NCBI GenBank assembly: GCA_934500865.1
Contig: CAKSUD010000010.1
Location: forward strand, 1 to 32,951
Direction: 5' to 3'
DNA: 32,951 nucleotides
From: an uncultured Clostridia bacterium
GTDB taxonomy: Bacteria; Bacillota; Clostridia; TANB77; RGIG9151
Below the pieces are notes generated by a model, which saw only the letters and a list, made by a program, of their open reading frames with translations, had not been told where the DNA came from and made no database searches. This document shows, piece by piece, positions 29,299 through 32,951 of the stretch (position 1 is the first letter of the stretch; each line of letters opens with the position of its first letter). A program made the translations under genes and the position numbers.

Positions 29299-32200
29299 AT
29301 GAAGAAGGTTTTATCAGTATTTTTAGCAGTTTTTGCATTATTTATTTTTCAATGCAGCTTTGCAGCTGAAGTGACGGTTTACACTACTTGGTCACAAGGG
29401 GCAATAAAGACTGATAGTGAAAGTCAAGGTACCCATAATAATAAAGTATGTTCAATACCAAATTGCCCAGGAGGGGGATGGCATTGTCCTATTTGTGGTT
29501 GTGGTGTAAACCACTATAATAATGGTGATTATGATAAAGTACCGGTATGCGATTGTGCTTCGACCTTTAAACCGGGTACAGTTCCAGCAGGTTATAAGTA
29601 TGTACGTAGTGGTAGTGAGTCAAAGCCTCATTCATGTGAAAACTTGGATGGGATGCAACAGCAAAGTATAACTTGTACATGGTATTATTCAATATATGAG
29701 AGCAGTGAAACGAAGACTAGCCCTTCTCCCACTCCTTCACCTAGTTCTAATATAGGTGGTGGAATAGGGGACCCAGGTGAGTCGCCTTCTCCAAGTCCAA
29801 CTTCTACACCTTGTCCACATAGCGATCTCGGAAGTCGTGGTGATCACCATCATAAAACTGATGTAGGAAGCAGGGCAACAGCAAGTAGTAGAAGATTTGG
29901 CTCAACTATAGACACAGAAGAAAGCTATAGGAGAGAAAATCCATTTAATATAGGAGAACCTTTTAAATTAACGGTAGATGGTCATATAGCAGGCAGTGTA
30001 GTACATATTCCTGAACCTGTGTCATGGACTTGTGGCGGATATGATGAAGTATATTGTAGAGATTGCGGAGCAACAATGTCAAGAACTGATTGTACCGCAT
30101 CTGGTACATATATGGACTGGACTGCAAACACACCAACATTTACAGATACGTATCACGATGTAATTATGTCTTTTGAAGGTTTCACGGTAGATGGTAGTAG
30201 TTCTATCAACTTTAGTCATTTATCTAGTACTTATTCTGGTGGGAGCCAAAAGCCTTTTAGCTCCACAAGAATAAGTGCGGATTATATAATTACTTCGCTA
30301 AAGCCTAGTGAATTAAAAGAAGATGATGGAAAATATGGAGATAAAAGTTCGGGGTTAGTAAATTACGATGAACCAAGAAATAACAATCAAGTCAGAAACA
30401 GTGGGAGCGGACAAGGAGGATTTTGGCAAGGAGTCGGAAATAATTACGGAAGGTATCCTGGTGGAGGATCCTTTTGGGAATGGGGATTCCCGGACTTTGG
30501 AAGTAATAACCCTATTCCAGGAGGAGGAAGCAACCATCCTAACCCAGGAGGAGGAAGTAATAATCCTAATCCCGGAGACGATGATAGCGGAACACCAGTA
30601 GGTAATGGTAATAATACTCCAAGTGCACCAAGCGCTCCGACTGGAAAAAGTGGATTGCTATATGGATATGTATACGTACAGTGCGACTGTGGATGCACTA
30701 GAGACAAATATAGAATTTACTTCGATTTAACGCCAGTACTTCCTCCAACAGAAAATAAATATACATTAACAGTAAAAGCTGATGGAGCACCTATAACTGG
30801 TGGAGTAAAGATAAATGGAGATAGTGATTATAAAGATTATTCCCAAAAGGAGGCACCTATAGGTGATAGGAGCTTTTCAATAGATGCACAAGCAAATGAG
30901 GAAAAAGGATATAAATTTGACGCTTGGTATAAAACTAATGGGGATAAATATAGTAAGATAAAATCACGTCCAATAGTTATGCCGGGATTTAATTTTACAT
31001 TAATAGCGAAATTCCTAGCGGAGGAAAGATATAATGTTACAATATATAGTGACGGAAATGGCGACGTAAAATTTGACGGAAAATATGATGATGGTCAAAA
31101 AGGCTGGGAGATATATGCAAATGTAATAAAAGGCGATGATGTAGGAGCTATAGCTATACCTAATGATGGCTATGTTGTGGATTATTGGGAATTAATAAAT
31201 GATAATAGTAATCTAGGAACAGAAGAGAAGCTTCAACTTAATGATGTAAGAGGAAATTATATAATTTTAGTTCATTTCAAACCGATTAATCCTAGTGTAG
31301 GGGAATATAAGCAACTAATTACTACTAGTGTGGGTGATGGAATAGCTATTGGTGGTACAGATTATGCAATTCCGGGAAATCATTATCCTATTTGGGCGAT
31401 ACCTAGCAATGGTTCATGGTTCTATTTATGGACACACCAGTTAGGAGGAGGTGCAGATAAGGTATCTCAATATGGAGCAGAAGATATAATTAAAATGCCG
31501 AATGATAGATACAAATTGGTTGCGTACTTCGATCCTTATGACGATGAAATTTACCATCTTGTAATAGTGGAAAGTGATGGAAATGGGGATATCTCAATAA
31601 ACGAAGAGGATAGAAGAGGAAAGGATTCTATCAATGTAGTAGATGGTACAGAAATAACAATAAAAGCATACCCGGATGAGGGATATGAGTTTGAGTATTG
31701 GGAAGATGAGGATAATAATATAGTTTCTCGTGAAGAAGAAAGTAAAATAAAAGTAACAGAAGACAAGGTATATATAGCTCACTTTAAATACACGGGAGAT
31801 GATATAACATACAGTCTTAACGTAGAAAGTGCTGGTGGCGGAAGGGTATATAGAGATGTAGAAGAAGCTAGAGCCGGTGAAGAATACCTTATAAGGGCCA
31901 TACCAAACGAAAATTGTGAATTCTTATATTGGGCGGATAAAGAGACAGAAGAAATTACTGATTATGCTGAATACGATTATATAATAATGCCTGAGAGAGA
32001 TATAACATTAGTAGCACACTTTAGAGAAGGCGGTATAATAGAAGACAAAGATAAATACAAATTAACCTTAAAAACAGAAGGTAGTGGAACTGCAACAGGA
32101 GCAGGCTACTATGAGCCGGACACATCAGTTGATATAAAGGCTACACCGGGTTCAGGGTATGAATTCGTTGGATGGTATGAAGATAATCAATTGATTTCAA

Positions 32201-32934
32201 CCCTAAGGCATCCAAGTATAACAATGCCATATTATGATATGACTTTGACCGCAGTATTTAGAAAGGCTGACGATAATAGTGAGAACTCACCATTTAAGAT
32301 ACTATCTATAAGAGATGTAAGATGGAAAGATTATTTTACATCTAATGGTACAACAACTAATAGAGAGCTATATGTTCCAATGGGGGCAAATAGTAATACG
32401 ATATTAGTAAATGAAGCTAAGTTAGTAGATAATAGCTTTAGTCAGCATAGAGATATCGTATATGGATATGCAGTGGAGTTTGAACTAGTAACTACTGGTA
32501 TTAAGAAGAATGACTCTAAATTGGTTGTAATTCCTAAAGTGTATGAAAAGACAAGTTCCGGAAGAATGAACGAAATTAGTATAGATTTGGGAGACTATGC
32601 AAGAATAGATAGCTCAAGAGATACAGAAAAGTTTATGATAACCGGAGAAGAAAAAACTATCGAAATGCCAAATGATAAGACAGCACCACAGGTTACATGG
32701 AGATGGGTATGGTATTTACCTTTAGATATTTACGAGGAGATTTGTGACAAGGTTGGAAGAAATTCTGACATAGTAGTAAACTTCGAGATATATGTAGAGA
32801 CATCTGCTGGTCAAATGTTTGACTATGTACAAGCAATTAACTACTTGAACAGATCAGAGTGGGGAGGCAATGTATTTACATACAGATTAGATAAAACATT
32901 ATTAACGGATATTTACGATAATGCAACTAACTAA
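29299..32934 (+). CDS. Large secreted protein with six InlB-type B-repeats
   Basis: This 1211-residue protein begins four bases after the SLH gene (AAGGAG upstream). Signal peptide: residues 1-23 (FAA-E). Residues 24-470 are rich in Cys and His (17 of the 19 mature cysteines), including WHCPICGCGVNHY (61-73), CRDCGAT (253-259) and QCDCGC (461-466); Ser/Pro-rich linkers (139-173) and a Gly/Pro linker with three nine-residue repeats (403-429) interrupt them. Then come six divergent InlB/Listeria-type B-repeats starting near residues 488, 578, 670, 752, 838 and 920 (motif '...GYEFxxW...IxMPxxDxTLxAxF'). The C-terminal 220 residues are a unique beta-rich domain. No LPXTG or SLH anchor is present, so attachment may depend on the partner gene. 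Stop codon at 32932-32934. Confidence 0.85.
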   Translation: MKKVLSVFLAVFALFIFQCSFAAEVTVYTTWSQGAIKTDSESQGTHNNKVCSIPNCPGGGWHCPICGCGVNHYNNGDYDKVPVCDCASTFKPGTVPAGYKYVRSGSESKPHSCENLDGMQQQSITCTWYYSIYESSETKTSPSPTPSPSSNIGGGIGDPGESPSPSPTSTPCPHSDLGSRGDHHHKTDVGSRATASSRRFGSTIDTEESYRRENPFNIGEPFKLTVDGHIAGSVVHIPEPVSWTCGGYDEVYCRDCGATMSRTDCTASGTYMDWTANTPTFTDTYHDVIMSFEGFTVDGSSSINFSHLSSTYSGGSQKPFSSTRISADYIITSLKPSELKEDDGKYGDKSSGLVNYDEPRNNNQVRNSGSGQGGFWQGVGNNYGRYPGGGSFWEWGFPDFGSNNPIPGGGSNHPNPGGGSNNPNPGDDDSGTPVGNGNNTPSAPSAPTGKSGLLYGYVYVQCDCGCTRDKYRIYFDLTPVLPPTENKYTLTVKADGAPITGGVKINGDSDYKDYSQKEAPIGDRSFSIDAQANEEKGYKFDAWYKTNGDKYSKIKSRPIVMPGFNFTLIAKFLAEERYNVTIYSDGNGDVKFDGKYDDGQKGWEIYANVIKGDDVGAIAIPNDGYVVDYWELINDNSNLGTEEKLQLNDVRGNYIILVHFKPINPSVGEYKQLITTSVGDGIAIGGTDYAIPGNHYPIWAIPSNGSWFYLWTHQLGGGADKVSQYGAEDIIKMPNDRYKLVAYFDPYDDEIYHLVIVESDGNGDISINEEDRRGKDSINVVDGTEITIKAYPDEGYEFEYWEDEDNNIVSREEESKIKVTEDKVYIAHFKYTGDDITYSLNVESAGGGRVYRDVEEARAGEEYLIRAIPNENCEFLYWADKETEEITDYAEYDYIIMPERDITLVAHFREGGIIEDKDKYKLTLKTEGSGTATGAGYYEPDTSVDIKATPGSGYEFVGWYEDNQLISTLRHPSITMPYYDMTLTAVFRKADDNSENSPFKILSIRDVRWKDYFTSNGTTTNRELYVPMGANSNTILVNEAKLVDNSFSQHRDIVYGYAVEFELVTTGIKKNDSKLVVIPKVYEKTSSGRMNEISIDLGDYARIDSSRDTEKFMITGEEKTIEMPNDKTAPQVTWRWVWYLPLDIYEEICDKVGRNSDIVVNFEIYVETSAGQMFDYVQAINYLNRSEWGGNVFTYRLDKTLLTDIYDNATN
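30505..30585 (+). repeat. 27-bp tandem repeat (nine-residue Gly/Pro linker)
   Basis: Three in-frame 27-base units (30505-30531, 30532-30558, 30559-30585) encode NNPIPGGGS, NHPNPGGGS and NNPNPGDDD. The third is degenerate. A flexible linker that can expand or contract by slippage is the likely result. Confidence 0.85.
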
Positions 32935-32951
32935 ATTAAAAGCGGCTGAAT

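Noticed and set aside
30368..30601. 77-residue open frame on the + strand inside the large surface-protein gene
   Set aside because: It is a shifted frame of the Gly/Pro linker region, with no ribosome-binding site; composition follows the real frame.
1..32951. CRISPR array, rRNA or complete insertion sequence
   Set aside because: No regularly spaced repeats, no rRNA-like sequence and no transposase-like reading frame were found.

Overview
The window looks like chromosome from a low-G+C, Gram-positive, probably spore-forming member of the Clostridia. Evidence: AT-rich codon use, strong GGAGG ribosome-binding sites, clostridial gene blocks (rimP-nusA-rnpM-L7Ae-infB-rbfA-nrnA, era-yqzL-recO, efp followed by a 'CD1247-type' zinc-ribbon gene, iscS-iscU), a SipL-like SPOCS/LysM spore-coat protein, and S-layer-homology (SLH) surface proteins. 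I cannot name the species. No tRNA, rRNA, CRISPR array or complete insertion sequence was seen.

Layout. 1-1890: the 3' part of an AAA-like/PD-(D/E)XK protein and a small protein with degenerate WG-like repeats, closed by a UUCG terminator. 1984-6466: a compact + strand run, pnuC, a secreted polysaccharide deacetylase, a metallophosphoesterase, pgsA, truA and an alpha/beta hydrolase, ending in a terminator shared with a convergent AAA/DUF4143 ATPase gene on the - strand (6490-7680). 7982-8308: a small XRE regulator. 8392-9909: the sipL-like gene on the - strand. 10130-11767: a beta-CASP metallo-beta-lactamase RNase gene with its own consensus promoter and a locally higher G+C content.

11840-18593 is the translation and ribosome-assembly operon, starting behind a promoter and a strong leader hairpin. 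18913-21553 carries era, yqzL, recO and fabI. 21576-23239 carries a zinc-ribbon membrane protein, efp and a Cys/Asp-tailed protein. 23589-26067 carries iscS, iscU and truB; here truB overlaps iscU and is not next to rbfA/nrnA. A convergent GT-C type membrane glycosyltransferase gene follows (26117-27310). 27541-32934 is a two-gene surface operon under a perfect TTGACA-17-TATAAT promoter: an SLH-anchored protein and a 1211-residue secreted protein with six InlB-type B-repeats and a Cys-rich N-terminal half.

The most unusual features are non-coding. Three long, highly palindromic sequences lie between housekeeping genes: 17387-17607 (28-bp perfect terminal inverted repeats), 18597-18836 (23-bp perfect terminal inverted repeats), and 23336-23519 (nested hairpins including a branched fold). 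The first two look like non-autonomous transposable elements (MITEs). The terminator at 6429-6464 shares the core of the second element's terminal repeat. There is also a perfect 13-bp inverted repeat inside the truA coding sequence.
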